A model generated the notes under the pieces. That model worked only from the letters and a program-made list of their open reading frames with translations, was not told the origin of the DNA and searched no databases. A stretch of DNA of 5,896 bases from an uncultured bacterium (GTDB taxonomy: Bacteria > Methylomirabilota > Methylomirabilia > Rokubacteriales > CSP1-6): NCBI GenBank assembly GCA_946479205.1, contig CAMLFJ010000234.1, positions 1 through 5,896 of the forward strand, given 5' to 3'. The position numbers and the translations under genes are program-made. Positions within the stretch are counted from its first letter, which is position 1. Every line of letters begins with the position of its first letter. Shown here in pieces: positions 1 to 5,896 of the stretch.

Positions 1-479
1 CCCAGTTCGGGCTCAAGCAGAGCATCAAGCTCACCGGCGCGGGCTTCCTCACCGAGCCCGACGTCCTGCCCGCCCAGGGCGCGTCCGCGCTGGGCGTCAT
101 CACCGGGCACTTCTACACGCCCCTGCTCGACAACGCCACGAACCACCGCTTCGTGAAGGAGTTCCGCGACAAGTACTTCGGCAAGATGCCCGACGGCTTC
201 GCGTGCCAGGGGCACGACACCGCGGAGGTGATCCTCCGGGCGCTCAAGGCGGTCAACGGCAATACTCAGGACAAGGACAAGCTGGTGGACGCCATCGCCA
301 AGGTGGAGTTCGACAGCCCGCGGGGCCGCTTCAAGTTCGACCCCAAGACGCACAACGTGATCCAGCCGTTCATCTACGTCCGCGAGGTGCGCGAGGTCTA
401 CGGCGGCCTCAACAACGTGCCGATCGACAAGGTCGCCAACGTGACCGATCCGGGCACCGGCTGCACGCTCCCGGCCTGA
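1..479 (+). CDS. ABC transporter substrate-binding protein, branched-chain amino acid (LivJ/LivK) type, C-terminal part
   Basis: This is the periplasmic ligand-capturing component of the ABC importer encoded by the next four genes. The reading frame is open from base 3 to the TGA at 477-479, giving 158 visible residues. The family is usually about 370-420 residues, so the signal peptide and N-terminal lobe lie off the left edge. The visible part matches the end of a Peripla_BP_6 type I fold. It has a helix around GHDTAEVILRALKAV (bases 210-254), then the family's characteristic stretch at 312-383 with SPRGRFKFDPKTHN followed by PFIYVREV. Cysteines are encoded at 204-206 and 462-464, the second only five codons before the stop. 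The GTG at 153 is an internal valine, not a start. The family call is firm. The ligand is unknown, because most pocket residues are outside the window and the family also binds amides, urea and aromatic acids. Confidence 0.93.
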   Translation, partial: QFGLKQSIKLTGAGFLTEPDVLPAQGASALGVITGHFYTPLLDNATNHRFVKEFRDKYFGKMPDGFACQGHDTAEVILRALKAVNGNTQDKDKLVDAIAKVEFDSPRGRFKFDPKTHNVIQPFIYVREVREVYGGLNNVPIDKVANVTDPGTGCTLPA

Positions 480-481
480 TC

Positions 482-488
482 GAGGAGA
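482..488 (+). promoter_or_regulatory. Possible ribosome binding site for the livH-like gene
   Basis: GAGGAGA lies in the 22-bp gap between the binding-protein stop and the ATG at 502. The spacer is 13 bases, longer than the usual 5-10, so initiation may be modest or helped by re-initiation from the upstream gene. No other purine-rich match is nearer, and no hairpin or promoter-like element fits in the gap. Confidence 0.5.
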
Positions 489-501
489 CGCGGCACCCCG
501 C

Positions 502-1368
502 ATGCCGGCCGATCTGTTCGCGCAGGCGCTGAACGGGCTGGCCTACGGGGTGCTGCTCTTTCTGCTGTCCGTCGGGCTCACGCTGATCTTCGGCATGCTC
601 GACGTGGTCAATCTCGCCCACGGGTCGTTCTACATGCTGGGCGCCTACGCGGGGCTCTCCCTCATCGCGGGCACCGGCAACTTCTGGCTCGCCCTGCTGC
701 TGGCCCCGCTGGCGGTGGGGCTCATCGGGGCGCTGGTGGAGGTGAGCTGCCTCCGCCCGCTCTACCGGCGGCCGCCGCTCGACCAGGTCCTGCTCACCTT
801 CGGGTTCATCTATCTCTTCGAGGACCTCGCGAAGTGGATCTGGGGCGGCCGCATCCGCTCGATCGCGCCGCCCGATCTCTTCTCGGGCTCGGTGTCGGTG
901 TGGGGCGCGGTCATCCCGTCCTACCGGCTCTTCGTCATCGGGTTCGGGCTCGTGATGGCGCTGCTGCTCTGGCTCCTGATCGAGCGCACCCGCCTGGGCG
1001 CGATCATCCGCGCGGGCGTGTTCGACGCCGAGATGACGGGCGGGCTCGGGATCAACATCAAAGCCGTGTTCACCGGGGTGTTCGCGTTCGGGGCCGCGCT
1101 CGGCGGGCTCTCCGGCGTCATCGCGGGGCCGATCCAGTCCGCGTACCCGTCGATGGGCGTGGCGATCCTGATCCCGGCCCTGATCGTGGTGGTGGTGGGC
1201 GGCCTCGGCAGCCTCAAGGGCTCGCTGGTCGGCAGCCTCGTCATCGGCCAGGCCGAGACCTTCGGGAAGGCGTGGCTGCCCGACTCCTCCATGCTGATCA
1301 TCTACGTGGTGATGGCCACCGTGATGCTGCTCCGGCCCCAGGGGCTCTTCGGCCGCCCGCTCAAGTGA
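502..1368 (+). CDS. livH: Branched-chain amino acid-type ABC transporter permease, LivH family
   Basis: This is one of the two inner-membrane channel subunits of the importer, and it pairs with the LivM-like protein encoded next. It has 288 residues, the normal length for LivH. The N-terminus carries the family hallmark: LNGLAYG (10-16), then GLTLIFGML (25-33) and NLAHGSFYMLGAY (37-49). Further hydrophobic segments follow, about eight in all. The cytoplasmic loop that contacts the ATPases is visible as ERTRLGAIIRA (161-171) followed by a GLGIN motif. The C-terminal part has GGLGSLKGSLVGS, and the protein ends with LRPQGLFG before GRPLK. The ATG at 502 puts the hallmark 10 residues in, as in relatives. 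Its stop overlaps the GTG start of the next gene as GTGA, which implies translational coupling. Nothing is truncated. The symbol reflects family membership; the transported compound is not established. Confidence 0.95.
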   Translation: MPADLFAQALNGLAYGVLLFLLSVGLTLIFGMLDVVNLAHGSFYMLGAYAGLSLIAGTGNFWLALLLAPLAVGLIGALVEVSCLRPLYRRPPLDQVLLTFGFIYLFEDLAKWIWGGRIRSIAPPDLFSGSVSVWGAVIPSYRLFVIGFGLVMALLLWLLIERTRLGAIIRAGVFDAEMTGGLGINIKAVFTGVFAFGAALGGLSGVIAGPIQSAYPSMGVAILIPALIVVVVGGLGSLKGSLVGSLVIGQAETFGKAWLPDSSMLIIYVVMATVMLLRPQGLFGRPLK

Positions 1369-2288
1369 CGCGGCGCCTCCTCGGTTCGGCGCTCGTCGTG
1401 GTGGCGCTCGCGCTCTTCCCGCTCGGCGCCGGCACCTACCCGGTGAAGCTCCTCCAGGAGATCCTGATCTGGGGCCTCTTCGCGATGAGCCTCGATCTGC
1501 TGATGGGCTACGCGGGGATGGTGTCCTTCGGCCACGCCGCCTTCTTCGGGATCGGCGGCTACGTGGCCGCGCTCGCGCTCGTCAAGAGCCCGGGGCTGGT
1601 CTCGGCCCTCGTGCTGCCCGCGGCGGCGGCCGGCCTCGCCGCGCTGGTGATCGGCTTCTTCTCGATCCGGGTGAGCGGCGTGTACTTCATCATGCTCACG
1701 CTCGCCTTCTCCCAGATGTTCTACGCCTACGCCTTCCAGGTGTCCTGGCTCGGGGCCGAGGACGGGCTGGTCGGGATCCCGCGCCCGGTGGTGCCGGTCG
1801 GGAGCGTCTCGAGCCTGCGCGGCTTCCACGGCTACCTGCTCGTGGTGGTGACGCTCAGCGCGCTCGTGCTCTGGCGCGTCGTCCGCTCGCCCTTCGGGCA
1901 CGTGCTGCGCGGCATCCACGAGAACGAGGCGCGCATGGAGGCGGTGGGCTACGCGGTGGACCGCTACAAGCTGCTCGCCTTCGTCATCGCGGGGGTCTTC
2001 GCGGGCACCGCCGGCTCGCTCTACGTGCAGTTCAACGGCTCGATCGGGCCGGACGCCTTCTTCTGGAAGACCTCCGGCGAGGCGCTGCTCATGGTGATCA
2101 TCGGCGGCACCGGCACGCTCGGCGGCCCGGTGCTGGGCGCCGCCGCGTTCATCCTGCTGCAGAGCCTGGTCAGCACCTACACCGAGCGCTGGATGCTGAT
2201 CCTGGGCGTGACCTTCATCCTCTTCGTGCTCTTCGCGCCCGGCGGCATCGTGGGCGCGCTGCGCGGCCGGGTGGGCCTGCGCGCATGA
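1365..2288 (+). CDS. livM: Branched-chain amino acid-type ABC transporter permease, LivM family
   Basis: This is the second channel-forming permease, the partner of LivH. I start it at the GTG at 1365, which overlaps the livH stop (GTGA) and gives 307 residues. The frame stays open further upstream, but that part lies inside livH and encodes an Arg/Gly/Ala-rich out-of-frame sequence unlike a permease. Family marks are a first hydrophobic segment at about 8-22, the segment MSLDLLMGYAGMVSFGHAAF (41-60), and GIGGY (62-66). The ATPase-contact loop is RSPFGHVLRGIHENE (174-188) followed by AVGY (193-196). GGTGTLGGPVLGA runs from 247, and an FAPGGIVG motif lies near the C-terminus. It has about eight to ten hydrophobic segments. 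It lacks the long N-terminal extension of E. coli LivM, as many homologues do. No good Shine-Dalgarno precedes the GTG, so coupling to livH translation is likely. Its stop overlaps livG as ATGA. Confidence 0.94.
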   Translation: MTRRLLGSALVVVALALFPLGAGTYPVKLLQEILIWGLFAMSLDLLMGYAGMVSFGHAAFFGIGGYVAALALVKSPGLVSALVLPAAAAGLAALVIGFFSIRVSGVYFIMLTLAFSQMFYAYAFQVSWLGAEDGLVGIPRPVVPVGSVSSLRGFHGYLLVVVTLSALVLWRVVRSPFGHVLRGIHENEARMEAVGYAVDRYKLLAFVIAGVFAGTAGSLYVQFNGSIGPDAFFWKTSGEALLMVIIGGTGTLGGPVLGAAAFILLQSLVSTYTERWMLILGVTFILFVLFAPGGIVGALRGRVGLRA

Positions 2289-3031
2289 CCGCGCCGCTCC
2301 TGGCCACCGACGCGCTGAGCCGCGCCTTCGGCGCGCTGAGCGCGCTCGACCGCGTGTCGCTCGAGATCGCCCCGCGCGAGCGCCGCGCCATCATCGGGCC
2401 CAACGGCGCGGGCAAGACCACGCTCTTCAACGTCATCACCGGCCAGCTCGCGCCGACGTCGGGCCGCATCCTCCTCGACGGCGCGCCGATCGGCGGGCTC
2501 GCCCCGCACGCGGTGGCCCGTCGCGGCATCTCGCGCTCGTTCCAGCGCAACAACCTCTTCCCGAAGCTCGCGGTGCAGGAGAACCTCCGGCTGGCCGCCG
2601 CGGTCGGCGCGCCCGGCACCTGGGACCTCCTGGGCAGCGTCACCCGCCGCCCCGGGCCGCTCGCCCGCGCCCGCGAGGTCGCCGAGATCGTGGGCCTGGC
2701 CGACCGCCTGGGCGAGCCGGCCGGGCGCCTGTCCTACGGCGAGCAGCGCCAGCTCGAGGTCGGCGTCGCGCTCGCCACCGCGCCGCGGCTCCTGCTCCTG
2801 GACGAGCCCACCGCCGGCATGTCGCCCGAGGAGACGCTGCGCATGACGCGCATGCTCGAGGCGCTGCCGCGCGACGTCACCCTGCTGATCATCGAGCACG
2901 ACATGGACGTGGTGGGCTCGCTCGCCGACCGGGTCACCGTGCTGCACTACGGCGAGGTGCTCACCGAGGGCACCTTCGCCCAGGTGAAGGCCGATCCGCG
3001 CGTCTACGAAGTCTACCTGGGGAGCGCCTGA
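2285..3031 (+). CDS. livG: Branched-chain amino acid-type ABC transporter ATP-binding protein, LivG family
   Basis: This is one of the two cytoplasmic ATPases that power the importer. It has 248 residues and all the nucleotide-binding motifs: Walker A GPNGAGKT (38-45), Q-loop Gln87 in SFQRNNLFPKLAVQENL (85-101), signature LSYGEQ (149-154), Walker B LLLLDEP (169-175), D-loop AGMS (177-180) and switch His205 in IIEHDMDVV. LivG is distinguished from LivF by the FQ.N.LF stretch after the Q-loop, the LSYGEQRQLE signature and the IIEHDM switch region; the C-terminal YEVYLG is a common ending in this family. The ATG at 2285 overlaps the livM stop (ATGA), which implies coupled translation. The catalytic residues all look intact. 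After the signature the helix reads EVGVAL, where many relatives have E(I/V)ARAL; this is a conservative-looking variation. LivG and LivF probably act as a heterodimer. Confidence 0.96.
   Translation: MTAPLLATDALSRAFGALSALDRVSLEIAPRERRAIIGPNGAGKTTLFNVITGQLAPTSGRILLDGAPIGGLAPHAVARRGISRSFQRNNLFPKLAVQENLRLAAAVGAPGTWDLLGSVTRRPGPLARAREVAEIVGLADRLGEPAGRLSYGEQRQLEVGVALATAPRLLLLDEPTAGMSPEETLRMTRMLEALPRDVTLLIIEHDMDVVGSLADRVTVLHYGEVLTEGTFAQVKADPRVYEVYLGSA
3019..3024 (+). promoter_or_regulatory. Ribosome binding site for the livF-like gene
   Basis: GGGGAG sits inside the last codons of livG, 10 bases before the GTG at 3035. It supports that GTG as the livF start. It is the best-placed Shine-Dalgarno-like site in the plus-strand operon. 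It fits the fact that livG and livF are separated by 3 bp rather than overlapping. Confidence 0.6.
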
Positions 3032-3034
3032 GCC

Positions 3035-3724
3035 GTGCTCGAGGTGGACGGCATCCACACCTACTACGGCGAGAGCCACGTCCTCCACGGGGTCTCGCTG
3101 CGCGTGGCGCCCGGACAGGCGGTCGCGCTGCTCGGCCGGAACGGGGCGGGCAAGACCACCGCGATCCGCAGCATCGTGGGCTTCACGCCGCCGCGCGCCG
3201 GGCGCGTGCTCTTCGAGGGGCAGGCGATCGAGCGCTGGCCCGCCTACCGCATCGCGCGACACGGCCTGGCCCTGGTGCCCCAGGGCCGGCGCATCTTCGC
3301 GCCGCTCTCGGTGCGCGAGAACCTGCTGCTGGGCGCGCGCGCCTCCGGCTGGACCCTCGACCGCGTGTTCGCGCTCTTCCCCCGCCTGCGCGAGCGCCAG
3401 GCCCAGTCGGGGGGCACCCTCTCGGGCGGCGAGCAGCAGATGCTCGCGATCGGCCGCGCGCTCCTCACCAACGGCCGCCTCCTCCTCCTGGACGAGCCGT
3501 CGGAGGGCCTGGCCCCGCTGATCGTCCGCGAGATCGGCTCGATCCTCATCGCGCTCAAGGCGGAGCGCCTCTCGCTGCTGCTGGTGGAGCAGAACTACCA
3601 CCTGGCCCTGCGGGTGGCCGACCGCGTCTACGTGATGAACAAGGGGAAGATCGTCTACGAGGGCACCCCCGCCGGGCTCGAGGCCGACGAGGAGATCAAG
3701 CGGCGCTACCTCGGCGTCGCGTGA
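3035..3724 (+). CDS. livF: Branched-chain amino acid-type ABC transporter ATP-binding protein, LivF family
   Basis: This is the second ATPase of the importer, the partner of LivG. It has 229 residues, slightly shorter than E. coli LivF but within the family range. Motifs are an A-loop tyrosine in TYYGES (9-14), Walker A GRNGAGKT (34-41), Q-loop Gln83 in LVPQGRRIFAPLSVRENL (80-97), signature LSGGEQQ (129-135), Walker B LLLLDEP (149-155) and SEGLAP (156-161). The switch position reads LVEQN (183-187) with Gln186 where most ABC ATPases have His. This is normal for LivF and helps separate it from LivG. The GTG at 3035 is chosen because it gives the typical MLEVDGIHTYYG opening and has GGGGAG 10 bases upstream. 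It is the last gene of the plus-strand operon: its TGA at 3722-3724 is followed after only 7 bp by the end of the convergent dctM gene. Confidence 0.96.
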   Translation: MLEVDGIHTYYGESHVLHGVSLRVAPGQAVALLGRNGAGKTTAIRSIVGFTPPRAGRVLFEGQAIERWPAYRIARHGLALVPQGRRIFAPLSVRENLLLGARASGWTLDRVFALFPRLRERQAQSGGTLSGGEQQMLAIGRALLTNGRLLLLDEPSEGLAPLIVREIGSILIALKAERLSLLLVEQNYHLALRVADRVYVMNKGKIVYEGTPAGLEADEEIKRRYLGVA

Positions 3725-3731
3725 TCCCTCC

Positions 3732-5009
3732 TCAGAGCAGCTTGAAGAGGCGGGGCAGGATCAGGGTGATCTCCGGCACCAGGATGATGATGAGGAGCCC
3801 GACCAGCAGCACCGCCACGAAGGGCAGCATCGCGCGGGTGGCCCGGTCCACCGAGACGTCCGCGATCCCGCAGGCGATGAAGAGGCCCACCCCGATCGGG
3901 GGCAGGAAGAGCCCGATGCCCACCGCGGCCACGATGACGATGGCGTAGTGGATGGGATTGATGCCGAGCCCGGCCGCCACCGGCAGCAGGCTCGGCAGCA
4001 GGATCACCACCGCCGGGAGTCCCTCGATCACCGCGCCGAAGAAGATGAAGATGGCCGCGGTGATGAAGAGGAAGATCAGGCTGCTGCCCGGCACCACCGT
4101 CATGATCCGGATCATCGCGGCGGGCATCTGCTGGACGGTGAGGAACCACGAGACCACTCCCGCGGTGCCGAGCAGCAGGCCCACCGCGCCGGTGATCATC
4201 GCCGAGTTCATGATGATGCCGGGCAGGGCCTTCCACTCGATCTCGCGGTAGACGAAGAGCCCCACCACCGCCGCGTAGAGCACCGCGAGCACCGAGGCCT
4301 CGGTGGGCGTCATGATGCCACCCAGGATGCCGCCGAAGATGATCGCGGGCATGCCGAGCGGGATGAGCGCCTGGCGGAAGGCCACGCCCAGCTCGCGGAG
4401 CGTGGGCTTGGGCTCGGCCGCGATGCCCATGCGCCCGGCGGTGCGCCAGATGTAGGCCATCAGCACGAGCGCCATGACCACCGCGGGCAGGAAGCCGGCG
4501 GTGAAGAGGGCGGCCACCGAGAGGCTCGCCACCGAGCCGATCACGATCATGAGGATGCAGGGCGGCACCAGGATGCCCATCGCGGAGGCCGCCGACACCA
4601 CCGCGACCGCGAGCTCGCGGCTGTAGCCGGCGCGCACCATGCCCGGGATCGTGGTGGACGCGACCGCGGAGACGTCGGCCACCGTCGAGCCGGAGATGCC
4701 CGAGAAGATGTACTCGGCCGCCACCACCGCCATGCCGAGCCCGCCCCGCACCCAGCCCACCAGCGCCACCGCCAGACGCACGAGGCGATGCGCGATGCCG
4801 CCCGTCTCCATGAGCGCGCCGGCCAGGATGAAGAGCGGCAGCGAGAGGAGGACGAAGGAGTCGACCTGGTGCAGGATCGTCTGCACGGTCACCGCGAGCG
4901 GGATCGGGGCGGCGAGGATGGCGCCGATGTAGCCGGCCAGCCCCACCGTCACCGCCACCGGCACCCCGATGGCCAGCAACACCAGAAAGACGAGGCAGAC
5001 GAGGATCAT
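3732..5009 (-). CDS. dctM: TRAP transporter large permease, DctM family
   Basis: This is the large membrane subunit of a TRAP importer, which carries substrate through the inner membrane using an ion gradient. I start it at the ATG at 5009-5007, giving 425 residues, the family's usual size, with an immediate hydrophobic N-terminus (MILVCLVFLVLLAIGVP). The frame stays open further upstream, but that stretch is antisense-like Arg/Pro/Gly-rich sequence inside dctQ. Family marks are PLFILAG (58-64), SGISGSTVADVSAVAS (103-118), IPGM and GYSRE, VPP (148-150), a GG.MTPTEAS motif in the second half, and GLFLPPIGVGLFIA near the end. About a dozen hydrophobic segments are spread along it. Two conserved sites look unusual: Cys151 follows VPP where Ser is common, and Leu precedes the later PPIG where Thr is common. 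Its start overlaps the dctQ stop (ATGA), so the two are translationally coupled. Family call firm; substrate unknown. Confidence 0.95.
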   Translation of the reverse strand: MILVCLVFLVLLAIGVPVAVTVGLAGYIGAILAAPIPLAVTVQTILHQVDSFVLLSLPLFILAGALMETGGIAHRLVRLAVALVGWVRGGLGMAVVAAEYIFSGISGSTVADVSAVASTTIPGMVRAGYSRELAVAVVSAASAMGILVPPCILMIVIGSVASLSVAALFTAGFLPAVVMALVLMAYIWRTAGRMGIAAEPKPTLRELGVAFRQALIPLGMPAIIFGGILGGIMTPTEASVLAVLYAAVVGLFVYREIEWKALPGIIMNSAMITGAVGLLLGTAGVVSWFLTVQQMPAAMIRIMTVVPGSSLIFLFITAAIFIFFGAVIEGLPAVVILLPSLLPVAAGLGINPIHYAIVIVAAVGIGLFLPPIGVGLFIACGIADVSVDRATRAMLPFVAVLLVGLLIIILVPEITLILPRLFKLL

Positions 5010-5443
5010 CGGCCGCGGGCGAGGCGCCAGAGATGGGGGAGCGAGAAGAGGATCATGAGGGCGCCCCCGACGGGCAGCGCGCCGTAGAACCACACCATGG
5101 ACAGCTCGAGCGAGTCGGAGACCTGCCCGCGCGCCACCGGCCACATCGCGACGCCGCCCGCCACCAGCACACCCGCGAAGACCACCACGAGCAGGCCGAC
5201 CACCAGATCGGTCGCGCGCCGCAGACGGGGGCCGAGGCGGTCGATCAGCAGGTGGAGGCGGAAGTGGGCGCCGCGCCGCACCGCGGACGCGGCGCCCAGG
5301 AACACCATCCAGACGAAGCACAGGCGCGCGACCTCGTCGTACCACTGGAAGGTCGCGTGCATGACGTACCGGCTGAACACGCCGAGGAAGACGTCCGCCA
5401 CCAGGACCAGCATCAGTCCCAGGCAGACCCAGTCGACGAGCAC
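5006..5443 (-). CDS. dctQ: TRAP transporter small permease, DctQ family
   Basis: This is the small four-helix membrane subunit that pairs with DctM. It has 145 residues from a GTG at 5443-5441; the family is usually about 150-190, so it is slightly short with almost no cytoplasmic N-terminus. The next in-frame ATG is residue 11, which would cut into the first membrane helix, so the GTG is preferred. Family residues are visible: Arg25-Tyr26 in FSRYVM, Trp34 and Glu37 in QWYDEVAR, Trp45 with FLGAASAVRRGAHF (48-61), and Asp68 in HLLIDRLGP. Four hydrophobic segments can be drawn, roughly 3-23, 40-55, 80-100 and 115-138. The dctP stop lies just 1 bp upstream, and the gene's own stop overlaps the dctM start as ATGA. 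No clear Shine-Dalgarno is seen before the GTG, so coupling to dctP translation is likely. Confidence 0.92.
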   Translation of the reverse strand: MLVDWVCLGLMLVLVADVFLGVFSRYVMHATFQWYDEVARLCFVWMVFLGAASAVRRGAHFRLHLLIDRLGPRLRRATDLVVGLLVVVFAGVLVAGGVAMWPVARGQVSDSLELSMVWFYGALPVGGALMILFSLPHLWRLARGR

Positions 5444-5444
5444 G

Positions 5445-5896
5445 CTACTTCGCGGTGGCCCGCGCCTCCGCGATCACCCGGTCCACCAGCTCCTTGCCCG
5501 CCTTCTGCTCGAGGAACTTCCAGACCGGCTGCGCGCGCTCCTGGAAGAGCTTGAGGTCCTTCACGTCGTTGACCTGCATGCCCTTGGCCTTCATGGCCGC
5601 GAGGCCTTCCACCTCCGCCTTCACCTCGTCCTGGCGGTGCTGGGCGCACGAGGCGGTCATGGTCTCGTCGATCACCTTCTTGAGATCGGCGGGCAGCCCC
5701 TCGTATTTCGCCTTGGCCATGAGCCAGGCCGCGGCCGGGTACGAGTGTTGCGTCTTCGAGTAGTACTTGGTGATCTCGTGGAACTTGTCGGACACCGCGG
5801 TGGTCACCGGCAGCTCGAGCCCGTCCACCGTGCCCTGGCGTACCGCCATGTACACCTCGCCCCAGATCATCGGCACCGGGTTGGCCCCGAACTGCT
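5445..5896 (-). CDS. dctP: TRAP transporter substrate-binding protein, DctP family, C-terminal part
   Basis: This is the periplasmic binding protein of the TRAP system, which delivers ligand to DctQ/DctM. The frame is open from the right edge (first full codon at 5894) to the TAG at 5447-5445, giving 149 residues. The family is about 320-350, so the signal peptide and first domain are missing from the window. The family hallmark is present at the edge: QFGANPVPM (5894-5868), then EVYMAVRQGTVDGLELP (5858-5808), equivalent to the usual GA.P.P....EVY.AL..GVVDG.E.P. A long helical C-terminus follows, including the typical FLEQKAGKELVDRVI stretch. The GTG at 5876 is the internal valine of NPVPM, not a start. 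The conserved arginine that usually contacts the ligand carboxylate lies just upstream of GANP, outside the window, so the ligand class cannot be judged. It is the first of the three TRAP genes, one base before dctQ. Confidence 0.94.
   Translation of the reverse strand, partial: QFGANPVPMIWGEVYMAVRQGTVDGLELPVTTAVSDKFHEITKYYSKTQHSYPAAAWLMAKAKYEGLPADLKKVIDETMTASCAQHRQDEVKAEVEGLAAMKAKGMQVNDVKDLKLFQERAQPVWKFLEQKAGKELVDRVIAEARATAK

Noticed and set aside
153..479. Short stand-alone gene starting at the GTG at 153
   Set aside because: The frame is open to the left edge and the residues before 153 continue the binding-protein fold, so this is an internal valine codon.
1186..1206. GTG-rich run resembling a short tandem repeat
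   Set aside because: It simply encodes a run of valines before GGLG in a LivH membrane segment.
834..1364. Upstream extension of the livM frame inside livH
   Set aside because: The extra residues are Arg/Gly/Ala/Asp-rich and not permease-like. The GTG at 1365 gives a normal LivM N-terminus, so the extension is not a fusion or alternative start.
3268..3287. Perfect 8-bp inverted repeat GGCCCTGG/CCAGGGCC with a 4-base loop
   Set aside because: It lies inside livF and encodes the conserved LALVPQGR Q-loop region, with no following T run. The symmetry is explained by the GC-rich codons for these residues.
2177..3601. Long open frame on the minus strand across livG and livF (474 codons)
   Set aside because: It lies antisense to two clear ATPase genes. 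Its product is an Arg/Glu/Ala/His-rich low-complexity sequence with no domain, as expected from the complement of high-GC codons.
3948..5087. Long open frame on the plus strand across dctM (379 codons)
   Set aside because: It is antisense to an intact DctM gene, and its product is an Asp/His/Arg/Glu-rich string with no fold-like pattern. It is a shadow of GC-rich codons.
5010..5345. Upstream extension of the dctM frame, suggesting a DctQ-DctM fusion
   Set aside because: Fused DctQM proteins exist, but here the extension is in a different frame from dctQ and is Arg/Pro-rich. The two genes are separate and joined by an ATGA overlap.

Overview
This is a GC-rich bacterial window (41 G/C in the first 60 bases by hand count, with G/C-ending codons throughout). 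It is packed with transport genes and has almost no non-coding DNA. Codon use, GTG starts and 4-bp stop/start overlaps fit a high-GC soil or aquatic proteobacterium or a Rokubacteria/Methylomirabilota-type genome. That placement is a guess from composition and gene content, because the window has no rRNA or other phylogenetic marker.

Left part, plus strand (1-3724): a branched-chain amino acid-type (HAAT/Liv) ABC importer in the order substrate-binding protein (C-terminal part only), livH-like permease, livM-like permease, livG-like ATPase, livF-like ATPase. Spacing is 22 bp, a GTGA overlap, an ATGA overlap and 3 bp, so this is clearly one operon. The binding protein captures ligand outside the inner membrane, the LivH/LivM pair forms the channel, and the LivG/LivF pair hydrolyses ATP. 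The ligand cannot be read from the sequence. The family takes Leu/Ile/Val but also other amino acids, amides, urea and aromatic acids.

Right part, minus strand (5896-3732): a TRAP transporter in the order dctP (C-terminal part only, its 5' end beyond the right edge), dctQ, dctM. dctP and dctQ are separated by 1 bp, and dctQ and dctM overlap by ATGA. TRAP systems are ion-gradient-driven importers, usually of carboxylates: DctP binds the ligand and DctQ/DctM form the membrane unit.

The two operons converge tail to tail with only 7 bp between the livF and dctM stop codons, and no terminator hairpin was seen there. Neither operon's promoter is in the window, and neither set is accompanied here by an enzyme or regulator that would name its substrate. 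I found no RNA gene, mobile element, CRISPR array or phage-like gene. All complete genes look intact. I did not find a previously undescribed system: this is an ordinary pair of nutrient uptake operons with a few modest points worth checking.
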